This document shows positions 44,502 through 62,067 of a stretch of 64,000 nt of DNA, one piece after another. Under the pieces are notes generated by a model, which was not told the DNA's origin, ran no database searches, and was given only the letters and a program-made list of their open reading frames with translations. Source of the stretch: Pneumocystis sp. 'macacae' (taxonomy: Eukaryota > Ascomycota > Pneumocystomycetes > Pneumocystales > Pneumocystaceae); contig CM030731.1 of the NCBI GenBank assembly GCA_018127085.1, positions 186,001 to 250,000 of the forward strand, in the 5' to 3' direction. Each line of letters begins with the position of its first letter. The stretch's first letter is position 1. A program made the position numbers and the translations under genes.

Positions 44502-45516
44502 GGACCATGAAAAACATCAAAAAATTATAGAAAACATTGGAAAAACACATACCTATTCCAAAACACAAAAATAAAGAATTTATGATGAAAAATTTAACAG
44601 AGTTTTTTAAGTTAATTTTTTATGAATTATTGGAATTTTAGAGAGCGATAGATATGTTGATCCGATGTTAGCTATGCGCTTAAAAAATGAATGAAATTTA
44701 ACTTCTTTTTCTGACCAAAAAAGCATATTGGTTAATAAAGACAACAGAAATAATGAAGAAGACTAACGGAATTAAGTATTTTTCTTTAAAAATGTATATA
44801 TTATATCAATATTTAGTCTTTAACTTTGCAATTAAGTTTTATTCAAATTGTTTTTGTTAGAAAAAAGTAATACTAAAATAAATTTAACCTTTAAGATTTT
44901 CATATAAAATATATTTTTTTATTCGTACCTTAAAGAAATTAATAGATCTGAGTTAAATTTTAAATTTTACAAAAAAATAATTATAATTTTTAGATTTATG
45001 AACTTATTAATAGATATTCTCAATATTAGATTTTTTATTTAGTGTTTATATAATATATTTTTTTGAAAATTATTTTGAAAAAGAATATTAAAAAGTTTTA
45101 AATTAAATATTATCTTTTGATTAAAAACTGTTTTTTAGCTTTTAACTATTTTCTGGTTTTTATTTAAATATATTATTACAAAATACAATGATTTAACATT
45201 TAAGATAATTTTAAGATGTTTTATAAAAAAATATTTTCCAATTTTAAGTATATATGACTGAAAAATAACTATAATATGTTTAAAAGTGAAAATATACTTT
45301 CGTTTCAATTGCCATGAAATAATAGCTTTTATTTGTATTTTCACCAAAAAAATAGTAAAAATATACACATTTTAAGTTTTAATACAAACTTTACAAACTT
45401 ATATTTACTAAAATAAATAATTTGTTCATTGCTTCTTTTTGTTTTATCTTATTGTAATTTTTATGTTAATTAAATGGAACTATCGATAAGACGTATTCAA
45501 ATATTCATGTTTTTTC
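44502..45516. other. 1-kb AT-rich divergent spacer GLC8 / FOL2
   Basis: Very AT-rich from about 44770 to 45470. The only frame above 60 codons (45135-45368, minus) is F/I/K-rich homopolymer coding without domain or splice context. No inverted repeat or RNA-like arm was noticed. It presumably holds the two promoters at its ends. Confidence 0.5.
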
Positions 45517-46530
45517 ATGTCATCTACTTATATGGAAGAAAAAGTTGGTAGTGACTATGACCACGAATATAAGCCCTTAGAAGGTAATTTTTTCTTTATT
45601 TTTTTCTTTTTTTGTATTTTCTTGCTAAATATTTTAGAAAATTCATTGTCAAGTTTTTGATTGTTTTTTTTAATTTAGAATATGTTAAAATTAAATAGTT
45701 ATTGGTAAAAGGAGACGTTTGGATAAGTGTTCTAAAGACGAGGAAACAAGACTTAAAAAGCTTTCAAATGCAATCCGTATTATGCTTGAATGTCTTGGTG
45801 AAGATCCTACTCGAGAAGGATTAAAAAAAACGCCTGAAAGGTATGCAAAAGCAATGCTTTTTTTCACAAAAGGTTATGAAGAAAATATGATAGGTACTTT
45901 TTATTTTTTTTAGATTTTCTAATACTAAGTTAGTATTTTTTCAGATATTGTAAATGGTGCAATTTTTACGGAAGATCATGATGAAATGGTGATTGTTCGA
46001 GATATTCATTTTTTTTCCATGTGTGAACATCATCTTGTTCCTTTCACTGGAAAAGTAATATTTCGATTAACTTGGAAAACCTGTTTATTTTTCATTTAGA
46101 TTTCAGTTGGATATATTCCAAATAAAAAAGTGATTGGTCTTTCTAAAATTGTGCGTCTTACAGAAATGTTTTCGCGTCGGTTGCAGCTTCAAGAAAGGTT
46201 AACAAAACAGATTGCAATTGCTCTTTTTGAAATGCTAAAACCAAAAGGTGTTGGTGTAATTATTGAGGTATTTAATTCATTACTTTAAAACCTTTTATTG
46301 TTTCATTTTTTTGATAAGTGTATTTCCTTGATTTTTTAACTATTTTTAGGCAAGTCATTTATGTATGATTATGAGAGGTGTTCAGAAACCAGGAAGTATT
46401 ACTATCACAAGGTTTAGAAGTTTTATAAAATTTTAAAATCAGCGTTAAATTATTTAGTCATATGCTTGGTGCATTCAGAGAAGCATCTAAGACAAGAAAA
46501 GAATTCTTGACATTGATTTCTAAAAAATAA
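45517..46530 (+). CDS. FOL2: GTP cyclohydrolase I (folate pathway entry)
   Basis: The enzyme converts GTP to dihydroneopterin triphosphate, first step of folate/pterin synthesis. The ATG at 45517 gives [20 protein letters not shown]; the first intron most likely ends at AAATAG so that [16 protein letters not shown] reads on. The catalytic domain shows [20 protein letters not shown] then [35 protein letters not shown] with the zinc-binding Cys/His of [24 protein letters not shown] and [20 protein letters not shown]. The second zinc Cys is in [16 protein letters not shown]. The C-terminus is [20 protein letters not shown]. Five introns. About 230 residues, normal for a eukaryotic enzyme. Confidence 0.96.
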
Positions 46531-46685
46531 TTATGATTTATTAAATAATCTTATGAATTATATTCTATACAAAAAATGAATTTTGTAAAAACTTTTAACT
46601 GCTTTATGGATGTAAGTAAAAATATTAATTATGTATTAGTTAATTGAAACTTTATGTTAAAAGAATTGATAGTTTAGCATATGTT

Positions 46686-49761
<3,076 letters not shown>

Positions 49762-49899
49762 TTCTATATTTTCTAGGAATATAGAAACATTGCCGATTTT
49801 TCAGTACTTAAAACGTGCTTGAAAACGCACGAGAGATTTATAGTGTAGAAAGTATATTAAAATGAAAAATACATGATCGAATATAAAAAAAATCACTAA

Positions 49900-51582
<1,683 letters not shown>

Positions 51583-51926
51583 AATTAAAAAATATTAAAT
51601 CCTTCTATTAAATATATTAAAAAGTCATTTAGTTATAAATATAAAACAAACAAATAAATAGACTTCAAAAAATCTTAAAAAAACTGTTAAATATGCAATT
51701 AAACTCTTTAAACAAGATAAAACAGATAAAAATACTAAAAAAGAGCCTACACTTAGTATATTAAAGTTTATAAAAATTCCTTATTTATTTCTTTTCAATA
51801 ATATTAACTCTCCCCTGGGCTTATTTGTCGCTGAGCGATCTTGATCAAAAACATCAGATTTTGTAATTTCAAATATTGGGGTTATATTGCGATAAAAAGG
51901 TGTATAAAAATTAACAGATATATATA
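51583..51926. promoter_or_regulatory. Divergent promoter region of the WD40 histone-binding gene / XRN1
   Basis: About 340 bp, AT-rich, with no sustained ORF. A less AT-rich patch at 51805-51850 (CTCCCCTGGGC, then CGCTGAGCGATC) stands out and may hold the core regulatory element. No named motif was matched. Confidence 0.4.
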
Positions 51927-54900
51927 ATGGGTATTCCCAAGGTATTTTTGTCCTTTTTATTTAATATATATACATATATTGAGCATGAATTAGTTTTTTC
52001 GGTGGATCAGTGAAAGATATCCTATGTGTAGCCAATTGATTACAGAAAAAAGAGTTCCTGAGTAAGAATTTTTTTTATTTTTTTCTTATTTTAAAATTGT
52101 TTTCTTAGGTTTGATAATTTATATCTTGATATGAATGGTATTATTCATAACTGTACGCATATGGATGAAAATAAAAAAGAAATTCCTGAGAATGAGGCGT
52201 TTCTTGCAATCTTTAAATATATAGAGCATCTTTTTGGAACAATAAAACCAAAGAAGCTTTTCTTTCTTTCTGTGGATGGTTATTTTATATGGTATTAATT
52301 TTTTATGCTTACATAATATGAAGGTGTTGCACCAAGAGCAAAAATGAATCAACAGAGGTCACGTAGATTTAAGGCAGCAAAAGAGGCGTATGAACTGTAT
52401 CAGGAGAAGATTAGGAAAGGGGAAGATGTCCCAGAAAATCCTTTTGATAGTAATTGTATTACTCCAGGTATAAATTAAGATTTTTTGCTATATATTTATT
52501 TGACAAATTAGGAACTCTGTTTATGAAAAGACTGTAATGATGATAATATTACTTACTTTTTCTTATTGATTTAATAGGTCGGAACAATTAAAATATTTTA
52601 TAAATAGAAAAGTATCTGAAGATACCAATTGGAAAGGAATTGAAATAATTTTTTCTGGTCACGAAGTTCCTGGAGAAGGAGAACATAAAATTATGGAGGT
52701 ATATGTTTTTCTATTTACTTATTTATTTGTATGTTTAAAATATTTATAGTATATACGTCTTTCAAAAGCACAACCTGGTTATGAACCTAATTTACGTCAT
52801 TGTTTATATGGTTTAGATGCTGACTTAATTATGCTTGGTCTTCTTAGTCATGATCCTCATTTTTGTTTGTTACGTGAGGAAGTTTTATTTGGTTCTTTAA
52901 AGAAAAAAAAACAAGAGTATTTTTATATATATAATGTGTTTTTAGCTTATTACTTTTTAGACTTGAAGAACAAAATTTTTATTTGATGCATTTATGTTTA
53001 CTTCGAGAATATCTTGAAATGGAGTTTCAAGAACTCAATAATATACCGAATTTTCCTTATAATTTTGAAAAAATAATTGATGATTTTATACTTCTTGCAT
53101 TTTTTGTTGGAAATGATTTTTTACCTCATCTCCCTAAACTTCATATTAACGAGGGTGCTTTAGCTTTAGTTTTTAAAATTTATAAAAAAGTAATTCCAAA
53201 AGCTGGTGGATATATTAATAATGCTGGTGTCATAAATTTGGAACGTTTGGCTTTGGTTTTAGAGGAATTAGAAAACCAAGAAAGGGAAGATTTTAAAAAT
53301 GAATTAGAAGATAAAAATTGGTTTGATTTAAAGAAAAAAGGTGTATATGAGGAACAGCATTTAAATGAAAAAAAGTCTTTAACAATGACATCTAATCAAA
53401 AAAAACTATTTTTGGAAATGGAGAGGTTTGTTTCTGGAAATTTAGAGGTTTTGGAATTGCCATCAACATTGTCAATAGCAGATAGATGTTTTGTATTTAA
53501 GATGGCTGACGATTTTTATGTTAAATGTACAAAATATACTATAGAAGATGAAGAGTATTTTTGTTTTGAAAGAGATGATAAAGTTAAAAATAGTAATGAG
53601 TTAAAAAATATTATAAATAGAGGACTTAATAGATATAAAAATGCGGTTATTTTGGATGTTGAAAAAAATAATTTAGATAAAGAAAATGCTATATTTGAAG
53701 AAAAATGGATAAAATGGAAAGATTCATATTATATTGTCAGTGTTAATCTTTATTTGGTTTTAATTAATAAAGTTAGGAAAAAGTTGGATTTTCTATTAAT
53801 GATACAAATAAATTGAAAGAAATGGTTGAAAATTATATAGAAGGCTTGCAGTGGGTTTTATTCTACTATTATCGTGGAGTTTGTTCTTGGAGTTGGTTTT
53901 ATAAATATCATTATTCCCCAAAAGTATCAGGTAATGTATAATATTAAATAATATATTTATATATAATATTTTAGACATTAAAAAAGGTTTTACTGCGAAT
54001 TTGTTATTTACGCTTGGTACGCCATTTAAACCATTTGAACAGCTAATGGCAGTGCTACCTGAACGTAGTAAAAAGTTGGTTCCAAAGCCATTTGCTGTAA
54101 TTTATTTAATTAAATAAAATTTTATCTAACATATTAGGATCTTATGGTTAATGAAACATCTCCTATACGTGGTTTTTATCCTGAAGATTTTGAATTAGAC
54201 ATGAATGATAAAAAAGCTAGTTGGGAAGCTATAGCAAAAATACCTTTTATTAATGAAGAACTGTTATTAAGTGTTATTAAAAGTATGAGCTATATATTAG
54301 TCAATTTTTTATTAATATTTTGCTAGCAAGAGAACCTTTATTAACTGACGAAGAGAAAAATAGAAATACATTTGGACACAATATAAAATATACTTATGAT
54401 GAAAATCTTGATTATATTTATATGCCATTTACGGATGTATTTCCACTTATTCCTCATTGCCATTGTAAAGCGGAAATATATAAATATCCGGAAATATTGG
54501 GAGTAGAACAATTTGTGTATGGGTTATGTAAAGGTGTTAATCTCGGGAATACGTCTCCTGCTGGGTTTCCTACTTTAAGTACTTTACCACATACTAATCA
54601 CATGGATTATCAAGGAGTAAACGTTTTCAAATCAGAAAGTAAAAACGAGTCTATGATAATAACAATACAAAATCAGATAGATTTGGAGACTTTAGAGGAA
54701 TTTGCACGAAGAAAGATAGGAAAAAGAGTGTTTGTTGGTATTTTTACTTGTATTTATATATATTTACATATTAAAAAAGAGTAAGGATGGCCATATCTTC
54801 ATGAGGCTAGGTTAAATGCTATTTCAACTGAAGAATTTCGATATGAGGGAATCTTTTCATCTGAGGATTTGATTATTAACGTTTCTAAGACACATAATGA

Positions 54901-56635
54901 TGCTACTGTATGGAAAAAAGTTGCTTTAAGGCTCGAATTAAATTATAAAAAACATTATGGTGCAATAATCAATACTGTTCAAGCTATTGCTCATGTTTCA
55001 ATGCTAAAAGGTAAGTCTGACGTTGAAAAAAATTAAATTTAATATATCTAAAGGGTTACGTAAAACTGAAAATGGAGCTTTTGAAAAAGATTATGAACCT
55101 TGTAATAGTCAAAATTCCGAGCATCCTTTGCAACTTGTATTAAATGAAGTTGCTGTTGAAGATGCACGATATATCGTAAATTTACTAATATTTTAATATA
55201 TAATTAACTCAAATATAGGAAAAACCCCCTCTTGATATTAAACAGGAATATCCTTTGGGATCTAGAGGTTTTTTTCTTGGAGAGTATAATTATGGAAGAC
55301 CACTTGAAATAACTGCTCATAAAAATGGAAAAATCGATTGTTGGATAGCGACTCAGGTTAGTTATACATTTTGTTAAAAATGGTATTTGTAATGTTTCAA
55401 AGACTAGAGAGCCCGAATTTGGTAAATTAATATTTCAGAAATTTTCTAAAAAAGCAGTTTATTATCCATCATATGTTGCTGCTAAAATAGTTGGATTAAC
55501 TGGAATAGCTTTTTCAAAATTAATGTCAAGTTTCTTCGTTATAGTTGATAAACAAAAAGTAAATCTTGGATTGAATTTAAAATATGAAGCAAAAAAAATA
55601 AAAGTTCTTGGATATTCAAGAAAAACAGAAAAAGGATGGGAATATACGCAAGAAGCTATTGATCTTATACAGGAATATAAAAAAAAATTCCCCGAATTCG
55701 TTCTTTCAGTTCAATCACATGTGTTTGATGGTATGATACATATTTATCTTTTCTATATTTATATTTTGTTAGATATTCCTTTGATCAATAAATTGATTCC
55801 TGAGGAAAATTATAAGGAAAAAGTAAAAGAAATTAAATCTTGGTTGAAAGGTATTAATGATGAAAATAATTTTGAAAAAGTTTCTTTGGATGTTGAGCAA
55901 TTGGATCAGTTTTCAATGCAAATGGTTGAAAAAGAATTAGATAAGATATCAGAAAATATTCCATTATTTACCCCCAGACGCATCAACAATGTGCCTAGGA
56001 ATGCAATCCTGAAACCTTCACAATGTGAACTTAGGTTACAAGATCAAGAGTTTTCTCTTGGAGATAGGGTTGTTTATGTTCATGATTCAGGTAAAGTTCC
56101 AATAGCGACAAAGGGAATTGTTGTAAGGACTGGGAAAAAAGTAGTTGATATTATTTTTGATGTCCCATTCATGAGTGGAACAACTTTAGGTGGAAAATGC
56201 TCTGCATACAGGGGATTGTCTGTAGAAACTCATTTTGTGCTTAACTTAACCAAACGTACTTTAATTGTTTCTACGAAGACATCTGTCAACAAAAACAACA
56301 TCCGAATCGAACCCAATACACATGCTATGCAGTCAAAAACGCCTCTTTCGTTTTCTCACCCTGGACATCTTTTTCAGAAAAAAGTATATCCAAAAACACA
56401 TCAAACCGCGCAACATACGTGCTACCGTAATCCATCTATGCAACCTTTAAATACATCGAGTTTCAAAAGAGGTACACATCATTCTTTCGGAAACAGTGTT
56501 AAAACTTCTTTTCAAAACACTTCTAAGGCATCTTTTCAGAATATTCCAAAACCATATCACTCAGCCTCTTTACATTCTCATTCATATTCAACAAAATACA
56601 GGACCAAGGAAATGAGTGCTATTCATAACACATAA
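51927..56635 (+). CDS. XRN1: Cytoplasmic 5'-3' exoribonuclease Xrn1
   Basis: Xrn1 degrades decapped mRNA in the cytoplasm. The first exon is 15 nt (51927-51941, MGIPK) followed by an intron to [20 protein letters not shown], the invariant Xrn start. Catalytic region: [69 protein letters not shown] and [20 protein letters not shown] carry the acidic metal ligands. Later, [24 protein letters not shown] text and the Xrn1-specific barrel/SH3-like domains occur, including [20 protein letters not shown] and [20 protein letters not shown]. These C-terminal domains separate Xrn1 from nuclear Rat1. The tail after about 56270 is low-complexity (S, H, T, N) with short repeats SFQNT/SFQNI. At least twelve introns; about 1,370 residues. 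Confidence 0.94.
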
Positions 56636-57652
56636 ACACTGCTTCTTAGTAGAATATGTTTTTGATTATAGCAGGGGTTTGCTGTGTTTTATTTCACAAA
56701 AAGAAAAATATATGGTTTTTCAATGTGTTTTCAACAGTTTTTCAATAAGACACAGAAAACGGCAATCTACCTGATGGCTTACCATTCCCCCACGTCAAAA
56801 GCCCTACTTGCGGCATAACATTATAATGCATCGAAAGTGTTACATTTTTGTTTCTATCAAACTAAGACCTTTTTCCAAAATACACAGCCCTCTTACGCAA
56901 ACGATCCCTCGATATCATTAAATGCAAACATATTTTTTTGGTTCCGTATTCGGATTACTGCCTCTCTTTTATTTCTAACAATTCGATTCCACACCATCAC
57001 TTCGTTATATGGCTAATATATCAGTAAATCTCCTCTTGAAAAATACATAAACTTGGGCTAATTTACATATTTTTCTGATGACCTATACGATGCTACCACA
57101 TACACAAACACTTGCTTCGTATTCCAGTGAAAAAGTGGCCTTAAGTCTTTTCTCGTTAGAAATTTGATTTTTTTCCAAAAAACTTGTTTCCCTCCGGAAA
57201 ACACACAAAAACCCACCTGTTTCGAGCTCAAATTCTAAAAATGCATATTCTTGACGCACATTTCGGAATGCATGGTAAATACGTGTTGTCTTTCTATATT
57301 CAAAAGATTATTCTACATCCACTACTAAACTGCTTTACCGTTCTGCTGCTGTCAATTGTACTTCTGATGCGGCCTCTCTTTTGTCAAAATACACAGATAT
57401 TGTCATCCAAAGGCATACAATCAGAAGTGCATTGATCCACAGGTTTGACAGCGTATTTAACCGCTGCACTGTCGAGAACATGTTGACCGTTGCTGCGGGT
57501 GCCCGTCGGTACTGTCGATATACACTGAGGAAACAGGTAAAGCACATGGTACACACAGTACACACTGGAAAAGATACCGAGAATATTGAGGAGTGCTGCA
57601 GAGAACAGAGGAGTATAACAGGAGTATATAGAGGCATTGTGCGGGAATCTGG

Positions 57653-57682
57653 GTGCATATAGAAGGAGTTTGAGTGCATATA
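57653..57682. promoter_or_regulatory. GTGCATATA pair, 21 bp apart
   Basis: GTGCATATA occurs at 57653-57661 and again at 57674-57682, starts 21 bp apart (two helical turns), about 210-240 bp upstream of the HAPX start codon. A second pair with the same spacing lies 152 bp downstream. Binding protein unknown. Confidence 0.45.
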
Positions 57683-57804
57683 TAAGGATTAGAAGTAGAT
57701 AGAGGCCTTTTTGGGTGAATAAAGTTGTGAAAAGTACCTATTGGGGTTTACAGAAGACAGGTTAAAAGGGCATAGGGAAAAGGGGAGAAAAAGCAGGTTT
57801 TGGG

Positions 57805-57834
57805 GCGCATATACTCGGCTACTGGGCGCATATA
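57805..57834. promoter_or_regulatory. GCGCATATA pair, 21 bp apart
   Basis: GCGCATATA occurs at 57805-57813 and 57826-57834, again 21 bp apart and within 90 bp of the HAPX ATG at 57892. Each copy differs from the upstream pair by a single T to C change. Binding protein unknown. Confidence 0.45.
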
Positions 57835-57891
57835 GGCGGAGTATTAAAGCAGAGGGGGTGTCGCACGGTGCTGATAGAGAGTGAACATGCA

Positions 57892-59393
57892 ATGTCAGAG
57901 GCGGTGACGGATGACGCAGAGACAGTAGAACATGCAGAGTATGCAGCAGAAACGCCAGATGGCTCGGCTGTAATTGTAATATCAAAGAATTGGCTGTTGC
58001 CGGCACGGCCGAAGCCGGGTCGGCGGCCGTCCAAAGGTAAATGACGGAAATATACAGGAGAAAGAAGCTGACAGGAGTGTTGAAGAGACGCCATTGACGG
58101 TATGTGTGTTTTTTTGTGTGAAGCAGTGAAGAGCTGTGACGGTGGTTTTGTGGGTGTAGCTGATGGTTTTTCAGAGGAGAAAGGCACAGAATAGAGCAGC
58201 ACAGCGTGCATTTCGTGAAAGGCGTGCGGCACGGGTGTTGGAGCTTGAAACGAGTGTGAAAGATCTGCAGAATATGGTGAACGGACTTAAACAGGAACAT
58301 TTACAAGAGATGCAGCATGTTATGAAGGAAAATGAGGAACTGAAGCACAAAAACGAGATGCTTGAGAGGGAATTAGTGTATCTGAGAAGTGGATTTGAAA
58401 AAAAACCGGGATATGGGCATTTTGGTATGCAGCAGACAGTTTCGATACCGAAGGGGGATCTTTCGAATACAGGATATATGAAAAGAATGGCTATGGATAC
58501 GAGGGAGTTTCCGAGTACAATGATTGGTTTGTTGATTGCGTTTTTTGTTTAAACATTAATATTTTTCAGGACAAACAGTACCTCTAAGAAGAATGAATTC
58601 TGAAAAAGGCGAAAATATACAGCTGAAGAGTTTTAATACATCTGATAGGATTTTTGATAATGTGGATTCGATGCAATATATGGAATCGAAGGATTTTTCT
58701 ACGAGTTCGAATTATATGAATTATCAAAAAAAGATTGATATGAATGACCAAGGTCAGGCTGGGACAGACATGTCTTTTAGTGTGCCTTTTGTTCCAAGAA
58801 ATGATACTGTTTTTCATGGAAATGATTGTGGGTTTTGTACAGGTAATCCTGATATATGTTTGTGTGTTCAAACGCAAAATGTGAGTAATAAAATGGGGAA
58901 TATAGTCGAAATAGATAAGAACAGTATTCTTCCTCCTATTTTAATAGACAATAATGATGGCAATGAGCAATCAGAAGAAAAAATGTTGAGGGATACAAGA
59001 AAGACAACAGAAAAACTTGAAATACTTGAGCCATCTAGCTATACTATTCAAAATGAATATGAACCGGGTTCGTGTCCACAATGTAAAGCAGATTCATTGA
59101 GTATGCTTTTTTGCAAAACATTGGCTTCCAAGATAAATAATAATGGAGCTTCTGCTAGTTGTTGTTTGAATGATGAAAAAAAACATAGTTATTACAATAT
59201 TGATGCAAATAGTAGTTTAAGCAGTAATACCACATTTTTGCCATGCTCAACGGCATACAAAACGCTTAGCCGGCATCAGAACTTTGTTAAAGAGAATTTT
59301 GGGATTATTATTAATAATTTGGCCCCTGGAACACGTGGAATGCAAATTCAAGCAGATAAAGTTCAGGAAACATTACGTTTACTCGATCAGTAA
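57892..59393 (+). CDS. HAPX: HapX-type bZIP iron regulator, about 4 exons
   Basis: HapX (Php4 in fission yeast) works with the CCAAT-binding complex to adapt gene expression to iron supply. A first exon at 57892-58036 (MSEAVTDDAETVEHAEYAAE) carries the Hap4-like domain VISKNWLLPARPKPGRRPSK. A short second exon contains SVEETPLT; its acceptor is uncertain (candidates near 58064-58067). The bZIP exon then reads RRKAQNRAAQRAFRERRAAR then VLELETSVKDLQNMVNGLKQ, with the NRAAQRAFRERR DNA-binding motif and a coiled zipper. After one more intron come the HapX cysteine clusters NDCGFCTGNPDICLCVQ and PGSCPQCKADSLSMLFCKTL. The end is GIIINNLAPGTRGMQIQAD... in style. The C-F-C and C-x-x-C clusters bind Fe-S in HapX. 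Presence of all elements makes the call strong. Confidence 0.9.
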
Positions 59394-59798
59394 CAAATGA
59401 ACTGTTTGTTATTTGACAATAATGTTGTTAGACGGATCATATGGTCTTAGATATTATAAAATAATGTTGATTACTGATTTTTTGTGGTATTTACGTAATT
59501 GGGTTTGTGTTGATGGGTTTTTGAGCTTTTTATATAATATTTATTAGATAAATTGTAGAGTTTGGGACATCCCCTAAGATAACTTATTAAAAGAGTAAAG
59601 TTCTATTTAAATAATCTTAAACATATTTGCTATGGAATATTTAAGGATTTTAAAAAAATATATTATGTGAAGGGAAATTAGAATTACAACAGTTTATTAT
59701 GTAAATAATGGCTTGTATTTGGTAAATATTGAATTGCAAATATATAGTATTTGCAGTTTTATGAAGCTATAATATATTATGTTTTTATGAAATAATCA
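59394..59798. other. Convergent intergenic region HAPX / SRP54
   Basis: About 400 bp of AT-rich sequence between two converging genes; presumably 3' UTRs. No ORF, repeat or RNA gene found. Confidence 0.5.
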
Positions 59799-61681
<1,883 letters not shown>

Positions 61682-62067
61682 ATTTTTATCTTCGTTCTTT
61701 TTCTAATTTTTTATAAACAATTAACCAATCAATATTCTTCTGTTGTAAACAAAAATTTATTCATAATTTATTGTAAATTTTCTTTTTTTCTTTTAATTAT
61801 ACTATTTGTATTTAAAATATTCGGTTGTTACATTTTTTTAACGCATCGCTCGATGTCGAGTTGATCGCTGATATAAATTTCCAGTTTAATTTTGTACTAT
61901 TATGTTTTATATATAAAATACTGCATTAATGATGTTTTTAGATTTTGCTTTTATTTTGCTTGGTTTTTTAAAATTTTTTTGTCTTTGATTTGTTTCATTT
62001 TTAAGACGATACGTCGGTGACAGTCGTAACCACATTCCTATGAAATAACTGTTTATAACTCCTTAAA
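61682..62067. promoter_or_regulatory. Divergent promoter SRP54 / chromodomain gene with nested palindromes
   Basis: Contains the 14-mer CATTTTTTTAACGC (61831-61844), shared exactly with the promoter at 6914-6927. It abuts two overlapping palindromes, CATCGCTCGATG (61844-61855) and CTCGATGTCGAG (61849-61860). A dense cluster of symmetrical elements like this is unusual here and suggests a regulatory site for one or both genes. Confidence 0.45.

Larger units (their letters stand above)
56636..57891. promoter_or_regulatory. Long, compositionally distinct leader/promoter region of HAPX
   Basis: This 1.25-kb region is pyrimidine-rich on the plus strand to about 57360, then becomes G-rich and less AT-rich up to the HAPX start. 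Overlapping frames on both strands (57335-57679 minus, 57381-57662 plus) have no domain and probably reflect the change in composition. It contains an inverted CCAAT box (ATTGG, 57740-57744) and four copies of GYGCATATA at 57653, 57674, 57805 and 57826. A long regulated 5' leader is the simplest reading. Confidence 0.5.

Noticed and set aside
45135..45368. Minus-strand ORF of 77 codons in the GLC8/FOL2 spacer
   Set aside because: F/I/K/Y-rich translation of A/T runs, without domain, splice sites or compositional contrast.
57335..58300. Minus-strand ORFs of 114, 203 and 137 codons around HAPX
   Set aside because: No domain or splice context. The second and third are antisense to HAPX exons with clear conserved motifs and overlap each other. 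Raised GC lowers stop frequency here.
58584..58877. Minus-strand ORF of 97 codons
   Set aside because: Antisense to the HapX exon that carries the CGFC cysteine cluster.
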